The notes beneath the pieces are model-generated. The model worked only from the letters and a program-made list of their open reading frames with translations, was not told where the DNA came from and did not search any database. Both the position numbers and the translations under genes were made by a program. 64,000 nt of DNA from Nothopassalora personata (lineage: Eukaryota > Ascomycota > Dothideomycetes > Mycosphaerellales > Mycosphaerellaceae), in assembly GCA_033816765.1 (NCBI GenBank), contig CM066297.1, positions 2,412,573-2,476,572 on the forward strand. Reading direction: 5' to 3'. Within the stretch, counting starts at the first letter, position 1. Each line of letters starts with the position of its first letter. Of this stretch, positions 9,850 through 22,443 are shown in pieces.

Positions 9850-12800
9850 AGATCTTTTACTAATAGTTTTGTAGGTTTTGTTTTAGTTCCTAGGTATTTT
9901 CTAATTCGTCGTATCCTTTCTACTTAATAAGGTATCGCTAACCTTTCTTATCTAGGATTTTTTCGACTTTAAATTCGTTTTCTACTTCTAGCTCGAAATA
10001 GAAGCTTTCCTAGTAGGGTGTTTCGGCGTCTACGGGTTCTAACTTAGAGATGTGGAAGACTAGGTAGATTTTTGCGTCTAGTAGTAGTCGTAGGCGGTAA
10101 TTAACTAGTCCTATAACTTTATCGATGAAAAATGGTCCGACCTTAACGTAATCTAGTTTCTTAGTCTATCTTCTTATTCTTAAGTTTTTTATAAGGAGAT
10201 AGACCTTATCCCTCTCTTTTAGTAGAGGTGCTATTTTTCTTATATCCTACCGTTATTAAGACTGTTTTTATTATGCATCTTCGATCGCCTTACGTGTTTC
10301 TTTATACACTTCCTTAAGAGTATCCGTCGTTACAATTGCTCATTTAGCTTATAGGTAAGATCTAGGTGTTTTGAATAGGTTAGGATCTTTACTAAAGTTC
10401 GTATAGAATAGTGTCGTTAAAGTTGTCTCTAATTTGTAGTTGTTTAGTGCAATCTACGCTATTAGCAGCAATAAAACCTAGTTGTCTTATGCGTAGTTAA
10501 TGTAGTGTCGTAGGTATTGCTCGAGTGTTTAATTTATCCTCTCCGTTTGTCCGTCTATTTCTAGATAGTATACTGTTAATAGCTTATGTCTTATTCTAAT
10601 CGTTCCTATAAGCGTTTTCTAGTAGTTCGATGTAAATAGCTTATCTCTATCCGTTATGAACGTTTAAGGGAATCCGTAGTATTGGATAAGTCTATCTAGT
10701 ACGAGGTATCCGAGCTACTCTATATTGTATGTCTCTAATGTAGGAATAAAGTATACGTATTTTATAAGTCTATTAACTATAACTAGTATTATGTCGTATA
10801 GTTCTTTCGTAACTTAGTCTCTTAACGGTGGGAGTTTCGTAATAAAGTCTATTATAACTTCGTCCTATGGTTTCGTTAGTAGTGTCCTAAACTGTAGGTA
10901 ACCGTATTTTGCATGTCTCGTAGTCTTATTTCGTTAGTAGTGTACGTATTGTTTAATGTAGCGTAACACCTTAAGTCTCATCTATAGAAATGAGAAACTA
11001 CGTTATATTAGGTCTATTGTCTTTAAAGTTCTAGGGTGTCTATAAGTTAGTCCGTCGTAATATTGTCGTATGCATTCTTCTTCTCGATCCTTTAGTACCT
11101 AGTATTTTCCTTACGATATAGGGAATTGTTCGTCCTTATCGCCTAATATCCGTACGATATTGTTAAATTCTCTTATGTTAGCGCTAAGACTTCCGTCGGG
11201 GTTCGTCTTTAGTACTTTATGTTACACTAGTTCTTTTCCTTCTATATAGTCGCTTCTTCGGCTTAACGCGTCGGCGCGGCTATTCTCTCGTCCTAGAGTA
11301 TATTTAATTTCGAACTTATACTATCCTAGTAGCTCCGACTAGCGGGCTTACCTTCGGGTAAGTTCTTTTGTCGTCGTAAAGTACGTAAGATTCTTATAGT
11401 TAGAAAGAATTGTTAACTTCGGTAGGCCCTCGACATATACTCTTTAATGTTATATAGTAGTAATAATAGCTAGAAGCTCTTTGTTATAGATGTCGTAGTT
11501 CTATTCCGCTATAGTCATTTTCCGGGAGTAATAGGCTACTAGGTGTCTCTACCTATCGTATGTCTATGTTAGATACGCGCCTATTGCTATATTAGACGCA
11601 TCGGTCTTGATATAGACTTCCTTACTACTATCGAATAGTTAAAGCGTAGGGGCTAAAGCGCATTATTCCTTAAGTTTCTTAAACGCTTTAATCTGTTCCT
11701 TTCCCTATTTCTAGGTAACGTCTTTTCTTATAAGCATTGTTATTAGTACTGTTATCTTTACGTAGTCCTTAATGAATTTCCGGTTGTAGTTCGCTAGTCT
11801 AAGGAATGATTATACGTCCTTAACTGTTTTTAGTTCTAGCTATTCTCTAATTAACTGTGTCTTCGTAGGGTCGATCGTTATCCCTATAGTGCTAATAATA
11901 AAGCCTAAGAATTTAACTTCTTTCTTATAGAATTCGTATTTCTCGGGTACTGTCTTAAATCCTAAACGCGTAAGTCGTTCGAATACGTCCTAGACTTGCT
12001 TTATATAATTCTAAAGGGATCCTTTCGTGTAGACTAATATGTCGTCTATATAAGCGATAACGTATACGTCGAGTAGGTCTCTAAGTGTTTCGTTAATAAG
12101 GTCCTAATAGGATGCGGGTACGTTAGTTAGTCCTATTAGCATAACTAAGAATTCGTAAAGTCCGTATCTTATTCTAAAAGCGGTTTTCTATTCTTCTCCT
12201 TCCGCTATTCGTATAGCGTAGAAGGTATCTCGTAGGTTAATCTTCGTATACTAGTCTAATCCGGTTAATCTATCTTATGCTTCTTTAATGTTAGGTAGCG
12301 GGTATCGGTTCTTAATCGTAATCTCGTTTAACTTCCTATAGTCTTACACGAGTCGTAACTTCCCGTTTGCTTTTAGAACGAACATGTATAGAGTTCCTAC
12401 ACTTAAGGTAGATTTCTTATCTATCCTTTAGCTAGCTTCCCCTTTAGCTATTCTCGTAGGGTCTATAGCTCTTTCTTAGACATTTAATATAGGGGTCCCT
12501 ATAGAGGCTCTTTCCCTAGCTAAATGTTTATCTTATAATCCTATAGTTAGTACTTAGGTAAGGTATCCTTACCTCTTTCCTCTTTAAAGAGTCGCGACTA
12601 CTTACGATACTCCTTAGGAATACTTAACTCTAAGATGTTAGTATCCTTCGATAGTACGTTACTTCTATCGCTACTAGTAACTTCGTAACCCTACGGCCCT
12701 ACGCTAGTATCTATCCTAGTCGAAGGTAGTTCTTCTATCCTTCTATTCGGCGTAAGCTGTATCCTATTTAGCTATCTCTTTACCTTATCTACTAGCGAAC

Positions 12801-13239
12801 GCTACCGCTACGTAGGCTAAATGTCGATAACGTAGTCGCATTCCCTAAATGTAAGTACTCCTCTTCTCTAGTTGGTTACTAGGTTATACTTTCTTAACTA
12901 AGGTATACCTAGTACGATGTTATAACTAGCTATGTTAGTAATATCTAAGATAATCTCCTCGTAGTGCCGTTAGATAGCAAGTAGTAGTGGTATCGTCTCG
13001 CGCTCTATACTAGGTAAGGATAATCCGTCTACCGCGATTAACTTATAACCCTCTTTCTTCTTATAGGTAGCGATCCTATGTCTTGTAATAAATAATTCGG
13101 AGGTAAAGTTCCCGCTTACTCCGGAATCTATTATAGCATCTATCTTATACCCGTTAACGATAATTTTAGTTCGAAACACTATTATCGTTAGTAATGCTTA
13201 AGCCTTTTCCGTGTTACATAACTCCCTTTAGTCGCTTAT
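9850..13239 (-). pseudogene. Gypsy-B pol (protease, RT, RNase H, integrase, chromodomain)
   Basis: Minus-strand remains of the polyprotein. The protease is best preserved at 13179-12970 with the active-site motif AIIDSGVSGNF (retropepsin DSG). RT follows at about 12500-11900, RNase H at about 11650-11200 and integrase at about 11150-10150. At about 10000-9880 a chromodomain is readable (FKVEKILDKKG, then RYLIK and KGYDELENT), with its tryptophan codons turned into TAG. That makes Gypsy-B a chromovirus. The protein would reverse-transcribe the element and integrate it, with the chromodomain guiding it to modified histones. Here it is inactive because of numerous RIP stops. The upstream gag part continues beyond the Copia-1 insertion at 20425. 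Confidence 0.8.
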
Positions 13240-13445
13240 TGTCACGATCCAAGCGTGCACCGGCGCTGCAGCCCAATCAAACCTAAGGTAGTAGCTGCTA
13301 AGAATTAGGTGACATTAATTAGTCACCTGCAGCCTTTTCACAAGCAGCCCCTTCAATTCTAGCTTAGACACATACAATCTACTATCTGCTTTTGAAACAC
13401 CTTTATAAGCCTATTTTATGACTTCTAACCACTTGTAACGTAATA
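13240..13445 (+). repeat. 5' LTR of Copia-1 copy 1
   Basis: 206 bp. By eye it differs from the 3' LTR at about 15 positions, every one a C/T or G/A transition and none a transversion or indel, the expected RIP pattern. Confidence 0.95.
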
Positions 13446-13465
13446 GTTATAAGCCCGACAGGCGC
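13446..13465 (+). promoter_or_regulatory. primer binding site, initiator tRNA-Met half-molecule type
   Basis: GTTATAAGCCCGACAGGCGC directly follows the 5' LTR. Allowing one RIP change (G to A) it reads GTTATGAGCCCG, complementary to the anticodon stem-loop of initiator tRNA-Met (...GGGCUCAUAAC...). Drosophila copia and yeast Ty5 prime from this internal half-tRNA position. The same PBS core follows the 5' LTRs of Copia-2 and Copia-3. Confidence 0.75.
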
Positions 13466-13599
13466 TTACTAACGTTCGCTGCATAAAACGAAGCCCTAGA
13501 GCAGATTTTGCATCGTTATCAAAAACTAGTGGGATCCATCATTATCCTATTAATAACTATTGCATAGCAGTGTAGTGACCCTAGTAGACCTATAGGAAC

Positions 13600-16500
13600 T
13601 TTCATTAGGCCTATTAACACCGTTATAGCGACTACCGAGACACCCGGTGGTACCGGTGCTTTGCCGCACGCTACTATCGTTCTTAAGAGTCATGACCAAT
13701 AGGACAAGTTTAACCGTCAGTTAGAGCTCTACGCTAAGTCTCTAAACATCTAGAAGTATGTAGATCCGAACGACACTATCGCCGAGCCAGTAGAGCCGGT
13801 GTTCTTAACGTTCGAACAGATCCAATTAGCATACACTGCTAAGGACGCTACGGCGGCAGATAAAGAGCTTATTAAGCTCCGTTAGTCGGACGCTAAGCGT
13901 AGGTAGCGGATGTATAACATCTTTGCCGTAGTAAGGTCTAAACTGGTTACCTACCTAATCCGTACTACTACGGAGCTAGGCTAAGAGCTTATACATGGGA
14001 AACGCACTCTTAGAGGCAAGTACTAGGCTCTAAAGACACAGTATAGACTAGACGACATACTACGTAAGCGACAACTTATACTAGAGCTAAATAGGCTTTA
14101 GAAGAGCCAAGCCCGAAGGATTGACGACTAGTGCTTAGACTAGCTAGTGTTGTAGACTAAGATACTAGATTGCAACTACGCTAAGTACGGAGACCTAGCA
14201 CGACACTTCTTACTCGCAATATAGTAGAAGCAAGCTCCTACCTATAGAGCATTACTGTATAACGAGTGGAAGCGTAACAAGCTCTCTCTTAGCAAACTTA
14301 CTAAGCGATACCTCGAATAGATACGCGATACTACCCTAGTTACTAACAGCGGTCGATTAGTCTTTACAACCTTCGCAGGCGAGCTATTAGCCGAACACGA
14401 TCCTCTAGAAGTCCTACCGACCCTAGCACCTACAGTAGGCACAGGGGGTAGGAATAATAACAACACGCGTAGCCGTAGCCGCGGCGACAAGAGCCGTAAC
14501 CGTGGCAACAAGGACAATAAGAGTAGTAATAAGCTAAGCGGCTGCTAGAACATTACCGGCGAGCCTAAGGAGAGTTGTTATAAGAACCTCTATTTATGCG
14601 ATGTAGTTAACCCTAAGAAGCGTCTATTAAAGGATTAGCGCTTTAAGTAGTAGAAGAAGTGCTAGAAGCACTTTATTAATTACTACTTAGGCGATAATAG
14701 TGAACGCTTACTAGGCGTATTGAACCGCAATAGGCGTACGGATAAGGAACGAGATAAGGCAATTACTAAGGGTAAGGCCGTACCGCACGGCTTCACTAGT
14801 CTCACTGTCCTTTCGAGCTCGATAAGCCAATTAAGCTTTAACTTTAGGGATTGCTAGGTATACGACAACTGCTCGGACACCTATGTTATTAATCACTATA
14901 ACTAGTAGGGCGTAGAATTCATTACAGAGCGCCTAACCACATTATTAATCTAAGCCGGAACCACGACATTCCCTATTGCCGCATTAGGCAAGGTTCGTAT
15001 AAAGATAGAGGGGATACTATTCACCCTATTGGATGTAGCCTATTGCCTAGGCTTTTATATAAACGTTATCTCCTACTTACGCATAGAGACGGCTAGACTT
15101 TAGTAGCACGGACGCACTAATTCAGTCTATCATAATAATAAGAAATTGATGGACCTACACCGCCCTACTAGCACAATCCCCTTCTTTAAGGTGGTTACAC
15201 CGCCTTAGTTAGAGATGGTCTACAAATAGCCATCGAGCGATAATAGGAGCATCCTACTAAAGATTACTAAGAAGTAGCGCACAGCGCACTTTATTAGCAC
15301 AATTAGTAAGGGTAATACTATCTAAACACCGCCTGTTTAGGACTCTAACGGCGACCGTACCGTTATAGCAGTAATGAATAGCATAGGGGGCACTAAAGGT
15401 GTAGTAACGTCTAGTAGGACCCCTATTAAACACCGCAAGCTCTTAGGCCGCTAGTGGCACTAAATCTTTGGCTATATTAGCGCTAAACGCATTAACTAGC
15501 TTCCGTTTAGAGTTAAGGGGGTGGTCATCAACCCTAATGCACCTAAGGCACCCCTTACTGCACATTGTAGAGCATGTAGCCTAGCTAAGGCATATAAAGT
15601 GTTTAATAGGACTAAGCCAATTAGGGTAATAACTCCCTATAGGTACGTGGCCATGGATTTAGCTAAGTTCTAAAGCATACAATAGTAATCGTTACCTAGT
15701 TTATTTCTACGATTTAGATACCTATAGGCACTTTCAATTCACTATTAAGAATAGGGACTAACCATTAGTATTAGCTTGCTTTAACAGCCTACTTAGCTTC
15801 ATTAATTTCATTAGGCGTAGGTTTGTTTGCTTCTATAGCGATAATAAAGCAGCTATTAGCACAGCCTTCCGCTTAACTATTAATAACAATTAAATTGAGT
15901 AGTACAACACTGCTAACTACGCGTCTAACTAGGACCTAGTAGAACGAGCGGGCGGCGTCATCATTACGATGTCTCGCACAATCCGCATTTATGCTCGCCT
16001 ACCTAAAAAGCTCTAGAATAAATGCACAGTAGCTACCGTCTACATTCTCTAGCGGTCACTAATCCAATCAAAAGGCTGGAAGACTCCCTTCAAATTGGCA
16101 ATAGGTAGGGTACTAAATATAGGCTACATAGTAGTGTACGGCTACCTAGCCTACGTATACATTCATAGCACTACTTAACTAGGCAAGACTAAGAAGCTTA
16201 AAGAACGAGCACTTATCGGATACCTTGTAGGCTACGACTCTACTAACATCTATAGGGTGTAGGACCTATCGAAAGATAGGGTTATGCGGGTAAAGGACGT
16301 CCTCTTTAATAAGACTACGTTCTACGACCTATCAATTCTCACTGCTAGTTACTCAACCCCTATTAAAAACATCGCAACAGTAGAACCGGCTAAAGAGCCT
16401 AAACAGTACTACGACCTATATATGGCTTACTATGAGCAGGACATAGCACAGGCCGAGGGGGTAGAAGAATAGGCTTAACAGCAGCCGCTCTATTAAAACC

Positions 16501-18850
16501 CTCGTTGACACGCCTATTAACAATTACTACTTAGGCATAAACTACACTAGCCACAACATCGAGCGCTAGCAACATTCAACCAACCTAAAGGTAATAGTAG
16601 TTTCTAGCCACTTAATTAGCTATTAACAAATGACGCTATAATCCCTACACTTTCACGAGACTAGGTCAAATCCGGGGTCGAACTAGCGACTAATAAGAGC
16701 ATAGAGAACTCTAACTACAATAACAACGCGGTAAATAACAGTAACGCGTCTAAACAACAGTACATCAACATACTGCAATAGCAGTTAATAAATGCCCTTA
16801 TAGAGGAAGATCGTAAGGAGCTTATAGTAGATGCTTCGACGACTTCAAATGTCGCTACCGCTCCGCCTACAATCCCCTTCGAAGAACTTAGCTAAATGGA
16901 TAACTTTTCCGCTAATACTAATTACGCCCTTACCGGATCCGGCAAGAGACTTAGAACGGCCTACTTCTACTATACTCTACACAATATCATAGTTGCTAAC
17001 GTTATTATTAGCTAGATGGCGGGCATCCGCTAGAGACCTCGTTATCTAGGCCGTAAGTACTACGATGTCCTTCGATCCGAACGTATACGCGACTTCTCTC
17101 CTCTACGCCGTATTAATACTATTACGTCGATGCACCGCGATGACCTTCCGCCCGAACCTCTAAACTACCGTGCCGCCATAAAGCACCGCTTCGCCCAACA
17201 ATAGCGTAAAGCCATAGCTAAGGAGTTTGCTAAGGCAATCTCTACTAGCACATTTAAATAGGCAACTTAGTAAGAGAAGGATTATAATGCTTAGTAAGAA
17301 GAGGAGGGACTTTAGCTACTACTGCCGCTAAAGTGGGTGTATAAGTACAAGCTAGATAAGCATAGCATGCTAAAGAGCTTTAAGGCCCGGCTATGCGCAA
17401 GAGGCGATCTATAGGGCACACACTTGGATACATACGCCGCTATACTACTAGTAAGCATGTTCCGCCTCTACTATGCTATAGCTGCGAGCTTCGACCTAGA
17501 AGCTAAACAGTTTAATGTTGTAAATGCCTTTCTAAATTCGGACCTACCGTACACTATGTACCTGCAACCACCTCCTAGAATCGATCGACCATCGGATGGA
17601 TCTAGCCATGCTCTTAAACTAGTTAAGGCTCTCTACGGACTTAAGGAATCCCCTCTCCTTTAGTATAACTCCCTTACTGCAACGCTCTCCTCTTTAGGCC
17701 TAGTTCCCCTATTAGACTCTAAGTGCATCTATTATAACGACAAGGTCATGTTCTTCTTCTACGTAGACGACCTAGTTATGCTCTACTATCGTAAGAACAA
17801 GGCCTATACGGCATATATTAAGTAATAGCTTCTTAACGCATACGAGATGCACGAGCTCGGAGATCTAACCTAGTTCTTAGGAATTAAGGTAACACGAGAC
17901 CGGTAAAAGAGACTGCTGTAGCTCTTATAAGAGGACTATATAGAGAAGCTTGCCGCCAAGTTTAGCATATCTACTAGCGCACGTAAGACTAATATACTAG
18001 TGAATTAACACCTTGACTAGACGGTGCCCGAGGGTTACGTCGTAGACGCTATAAAGATCCTTACGTACTAATAACGCATTAGGTCTCTAAACTTCGTAGC
18101 AACGCACACACGCCTAGACATCGCCTTTTCCCTGTCTATGCTCTCGCAGTACCTAACTAAGCTAACGGACACACATCTAAAGCTTACGGATCAGTGCTTA
18201 CGCTACCTCCTAGAGACTAAGAACCTCTGCCTTATATATAGCGCTAGTAAGCACATTACTAGCCTATACAGTTAGCCTAAACATCTCGGTAAGAACTATG
18301 AATTCTTTAGCGCATTAGATGCCTCCTACGGCATAAACGTCGACAGGACTAGCTCTAGCGGATAGATCTTTATGCTATTCGGCGGACTAGTCGATTACAA
18401 AGCCTCTAAGCAGATTACTATTACTAAGTCCTTAACCGAAGCCGAACTCCTTAGCCTATTATAAGCGGCATTAGAGCTGATCTAGTAGGAACGCATCTTC
18501 GCCGAGATCCATCTCGAGTTCAACTAGTGCACACACCTATACTATAATAATACCTAGACTATTCGACTTGTTAACTAGTAAGGGCAAAAGCTTAACACTA
18601 AGCTACGCCATGTTAATATCCATCACTATTGGCTCCGCTAGAGAGACTAACGAGGAGATATCGAGATTCGGTATCTTAACACTAACGACATGCCTATAGA
18701 TAGGCTCACTAAGCTACTACTACTATAAAAGCATAAGCACTTCGTAAAGCTGCTTAATATAGCTAAGGAAGGCGTAGATCCACGCTCCTTAGCGCCTACT
18801 GCAGATGCCAACACTAGCCGTATCACCTTAGGAGGTAATAATAACGCTTA
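13600..18850 (+). pseudogene. Copia-1 copy 1 gag-pol, RIP-broken
   Basis: A plus-strand gag-pol frame with scattered TAG stops. The gag-like part (13600-14600) is basic and ends in an Arg/Ser/Asn-rich tail. A protease-like region with DNCSDTYV lies near 14870, and integrase at about 15450-16280. The piece 16284-16472 (from MRVKDVLFNKTTFYDL) is the segment after the integrase core. RT has the Copia-typical NVVNAFLNSDLPYTMYLQPP and LVKALYGLKESPLL (17424-17663) and the catalytic box FYVDDLVMLYY at about 17758-17790. RNase H is at about 18330-18580 (YKASKQITITKSLTEAELLS). It cannot make an active polyprotein. The same frame exists in Copia-1 copy 2. Confidence 0.85.
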
Positions 18851-19120
18851 AGATGCGTAGGCCTGCTACACTAGTAGCTCTTCTCGATAGTTACTAGTAC
18901 TAGGCTTTAACTATAGGACTCCTCTTCTCGGCGCATTATAGCATGCACGACATAGTGATTAGCTACTACTAAGCGCTACTTCCATCATGCCTCTCCTTCC
19001 GCATTCGGATAGATGCGACTTCCCTTTTATCCTTTTTATGCTAAAATAGGAAGGAACCAGTAGTAGGACTGCATAAAAACACCTCTTCAGTTCTAAACCC
19101 TTCCTCTTTCTTTAACTAAC

Positions 19121-19600
19121 ATGGACCGGTAGAGGCTGTATAGTATGTTCGGTACTACTGTCTCCTCTACCGGCTCCGCACTACCGCCTAGCGCCGCTAG
19201 CGCCGCTACCGCTAGAGTAAGCGTCCACTATTTACTAGCGCTGCCCTAGCACTATTATTACTAGGTGTTTCTCGGACTCCCATTGGCCTATAGCAAAAGG
19301 ACCGGAAACGCCCCTGTCACTAGCAGCGGTGTAGCGCATAAGCACCTATAACGGCGTAGCTAATTATAGGCGCCGAAACACCATTAACCTCGCTGCTAGC
19401 AGCATTACTATCACTACCTCCGTTACTATATTATAACGATCGTCATAACATCATCGATGCCTCTATTATCGTCCTCACCTCACTTAGAGATAGCATCTCT
19501 ACCCGCTAGGCGTGCAGCACCTACAGCACTACCGTCGCTAGGATCACCCTTACCCTAAGTAAAAAGATAAGGCCTTCATAAGCTGTAAAGACCTTTTATT
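19121..19600 (+). pseudogene. possible extra 3' ORF of Copia-1 (weak)
   Basis: Downstream of RNase H an ATG at 19121 opens a frame with only TAG-type stops over roughly 150 codons (MDRxRLYSMFGTTVSSTGSA, then Ala/Ser/Pro-rich, later SMPLLSSSPHLEIASLP). The homologous stretch in copy 2 (about 40020-40451, reverse) has the same layout. I do not recognise the protein; low complexity could mimic an open frame. Confidence 0.25.
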
Positions 19601-19837
19601 AGGCAAAAGAGTTCCCACTAGGACGTAGCTAAATAGTAATCTCTACCTAAGGCAGGAAGCGGAGTTCTCTAAGACCGTAACCGAAGTCACATGTACGCGG
19701 TTATTAGATAGTAGTAAGGCACCCCAATTGCCGAAGTAACAGCGTACTATAACACCTAGGATTTTGATTAAGAATAATAGAGCGGACATTAAAGCGGACG
19801 ATAGGCCAAGTAATAAATTCAGTAGATATAATAACCC

Positions 19838-19936
19838 CCAGGACTCAAACCCATAACCTTATATGTCCGTTAAAATGCAGGGAGATAGCACGCCTTACCG
19901 TTCAGTGCTACAAGAACAGCTTAGCCACCCCACCGG
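19838..19936 (-). other. tRNA-like module in Copia-1 copy 1
   Basis: On the minus strand GGTGGGGTGGCTAAGCTG (A-box-like TGGCTAAGC) is followed about 75 nt later by GGGTTTGAGTCC, one transition from the B-box consensus GGTTCGANTCC. Spacing fits a tRNA-derived sequence with a long variable arm. It lies between RNase H and the 3' LTR, antisense to the element, and is present at the same place in copy 2. Confidence 0.45.
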
Positions 19937-20199
19937 ACAAGATTCACATCGTTCAGAACCTATTATATAGGTTAACTATAGTATGAGGGACTTAGTGAGA
20001 TTGTGAATAGGGATGTAAGGCTAGGACAATAGCCTTACCTAAAACGCTAACTTAGCGCCCTACTGTGCAGCTTACAATAGAGCTCTAATAAGCACGTAGT
20101 AACGAAGCCTAACGTCATAAGGTGGGTAGGTAGGGTAATAGGTAATGGATGGGGTGCACGCGATTACATACGATTAGCTCATTCACCTACAAGCCGCAC

Positions 20200-20213
20200 G
20201 AGCTGAGGGGGTG
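20200..20213 (+). promoter_or_regulatory. polypurine tract of Copia-1 copy 1
   Basis: GAGCTGAGGGGGTG lies immediately before the 3' LTR, where plus-strand DNA synthesis would be primed. Copia-3 has the same GGGGGTG core at its 3' LTR. Confidence 0.75.
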
Positions 20214-20419
20214 TGTCACGATCCAAGCGTGCACCGGCGCTGCAGCCTAATTAAACCTAAGGCAGCAGCCGCCAAGAATCAGGTGACATTGATCAGTCAC
20301 CTGCAGCCTTTTTACAAGCAGCCCCTTCAATTCTAGCTTAGACACATGCAATCTACTATCTGCTTTTGAAACACCTTTATGAGCCCATTTTATGACTTCC
20401 AACCACTTGTAACGTGATA
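20214..20419 (+). repeat. 3' LTR of Copia-1 copy 1
   Basis: 206 bp, TGTCACG...AACGTGATA. Followed by the target duplication CTTAT. Confidence 0.95.
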
Positions 20420-20424
20420 CTTAT

Positions 20425-22430
20425 TCCTAGGGAGTTAATCCTTTTCCCTATTCGTATATAGAACGTCGTGCTTCGTGTCTCGAGGCCTCCGCTTAAACCT
20501 AGCGCGAGCCTTTCTATATCCGTACCTATATTTAGTAACGTTCCTAGATCTTCTACGTTTCTAAGTAGAGTACGCGTGCGTGTTATACTACGTTACGTAA
20601 TTTATTCGATATAAATGTTCCTAACGGTATAAGATATCCGGTTCCTATTATTCGGCTTCCTATCGGTAGTCGTTCTATAACAGCGGTTACTAGATTCTCG
20701 GTTGTTTCTATAAGTAGGTATCCCTAGGCTATGCCTCGTAGGGTGTCGAGTATCTTATCGAACTTAATAGAGTATAGCATTCTTCGTCCGCCTATCTTAG
20801 GTAGGAATTCCTCGTGCCTTCTTTATAGGTGTACGATTATGTTATATCATTTCTTAGGTGTATTAATCGTAAAGGTTAGTTGTTTATTATCGTCGTTAGT
20901 GTCACTCTCTTCTCCTTCGGAGGAATCTTCTTCGCTTAATTCTTCCGGATCCTAATCTTCTTCGATGGTATCTAGCCCGGTAGTTTCTTAACTTTCTTCC
21001 TATGGTTCCGGTAACTATAATCCGTTCTATCCTAGGTCTTAGTTTTCTTTATCGCTTTTATCGTTATTAAAGTAGGATTCGTCGATGTCTATTTCTCGGA
21101 GCGTAGCATTTTGCCTATACGTTACTCCTAAGGTTCCTCTCGGTTATTAAGGCTAATACCCTACGCTTAACTTCGCGGCGTAGTAGACTTAATACGAGCC
21201 TTAGTAATAGAATCGCTAATAAAGGCTTCTATAACTATTTCGAGGCTCGGATTCGATCTCGTAGTCGACTCTTCGTGTTATTATGTTAAACTGTCGTAGT
21301 TGGTTCTTCGTATTAAATGGAATGATTACTATTTACTACCTATAGTATCCTCCTCGTCCTTCTAAGGGGTCTAGGAGAGGCGTCGTACTTCTATTACTAG
21401 CTCTCTCCCCTACTCTCCGAGTATAGTTAGTATCTCTTTAAGATCTAACGCTACTCTTAGATTTACTAGTTTAGGGTTATATTATGTTAAACTGTTCGCG
21501 GCGCACTATATTCTTACCGCGGCAGTCCCTTACTAGGTAGCTAGGTTTACTATATCCGTAGTAAGTTCGTGTTTCTTTCGAACTCCGGGATGCTCTGTTC
21601 CCGTTACTATTCCTAATCTTACGACCCTTCTCGGTAACGTCGAGTTCTATTAGCTATAGTCCGTAGTACGGTTTGTCCTTAGGCTTATTATTATAGTTGT
21701 CGTAGAAGCCTCTATTACGGTTGTTATAGCCTAGTGTATATCTAGCCTTTCCGGATACCTTAGAATCGTATCGTCGTTCTATAGCTCTTTCGTAGAGCTT
21801 GTCGTTAAGATTAATCGTAACTCTAACGAGGTCGCCTAAGCTATCGATCTTCCGACCGTCCCTTATTAACTCGTCCTTAACATGCTCCTTTAGTCCTCTC
21901 CGGTACATAACTTAAAGTGCTTCGTCGTCCTAATTGGTAAGTTGCGCGTATTCCTAGAATTTAGTAGTATATTCGGCAGTAGATGTCTTCTAGGTTAAAT
22001 GCTAAATAACACGAACGGTAGTAGCAATCTCATTAGAGACACTAAAGACGCTCTTTATAGCATGCTTAAGATAGTTATATAACCTAAAGATTCCGTCGGT
22101 ATTGTCTTCTCCGTTACTGTCTAGGTATTTCCTAAGGAATAGTTTAACCTAATGTTGTGCTCGTCCTCTTAAAAAGGTAGTAGTAAAGACAGGCTTAAGG
22201 TTCTTAGGCATAGAGTTAAATAAGAAGTACATGTCTATCTAAGAGACCTAAGTATCGAACTTGTCTCGGTCGCTATAGTAGTATTCTAGCTTACTGACCT
22301 TAAGGGTGTCGTTGCCTATATAAGTAGCTAAGGCATTAATAGCATCGTTCGCGGTCTAAGGTCGTCGGGCTCTACTTACTTCACTAGGGGCGGGTGTTCT
22401 CCGTTTACTCTATCGGTCTCCTATCGTAGA
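20425..22430 (-). pseudogene. Gypsy-B gag (5' part of the polyprotein)
   Basis: Minus-strand gag remnant between the 5' LTR and the Copia-1 insertion. The retrotransposon gag core is readable at 21908-21654 (KEHVKDELIRDGRKIDSLGD, NDKLYERAIERRYDSK). Downstream, at about 21560-21500, a zinc knuckle can be seen in decayed form (YYGYSKPSYLVRDC), where cysteines and the histidine have become tyrosines, as RIP of TGC and CAC codons would produce. The gag then runs into the protease on the far side of the Copia-1 insertion. Gag would form the virus-like particle. Confidence 0.75.
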
Positions 22431-22443
22431 GGGCGTTTAAAGC

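Larger units (their letters stand above)
13240..20419 (+). mobile_element. Copia-1 copy 1, complete, nested in Gypsy-B
   Basis: A Ty1/Copia element of 7,180 bp on the plus strand. The 206-bp LTRs (13240-13445 and 20214-20419) start TGTCAC and end GTRATA (RIPped GTGACA). It is flanked by the target duplication CTTAT (13235-13239 and 20420-20424). Order: LTR, PBS 13446-13465, gag, protease, integrase, RT, RNase H (typical Copia order), a long 3' region with a tRNA-like module, polypurine tract, LTR. It is less RIPped than its host element, consistent with later insertion, but pol has many TAG stops. Confidence 0.95.

Noticed and set aside
14242..14517. 91-codon minus-strand frame, identical to one at 45054-45329
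   Set aside because: It is the antisense of the Arg/Ser/Asn-rich gag tail of Copia-1. Identity between the two places only reflects the two element copies.
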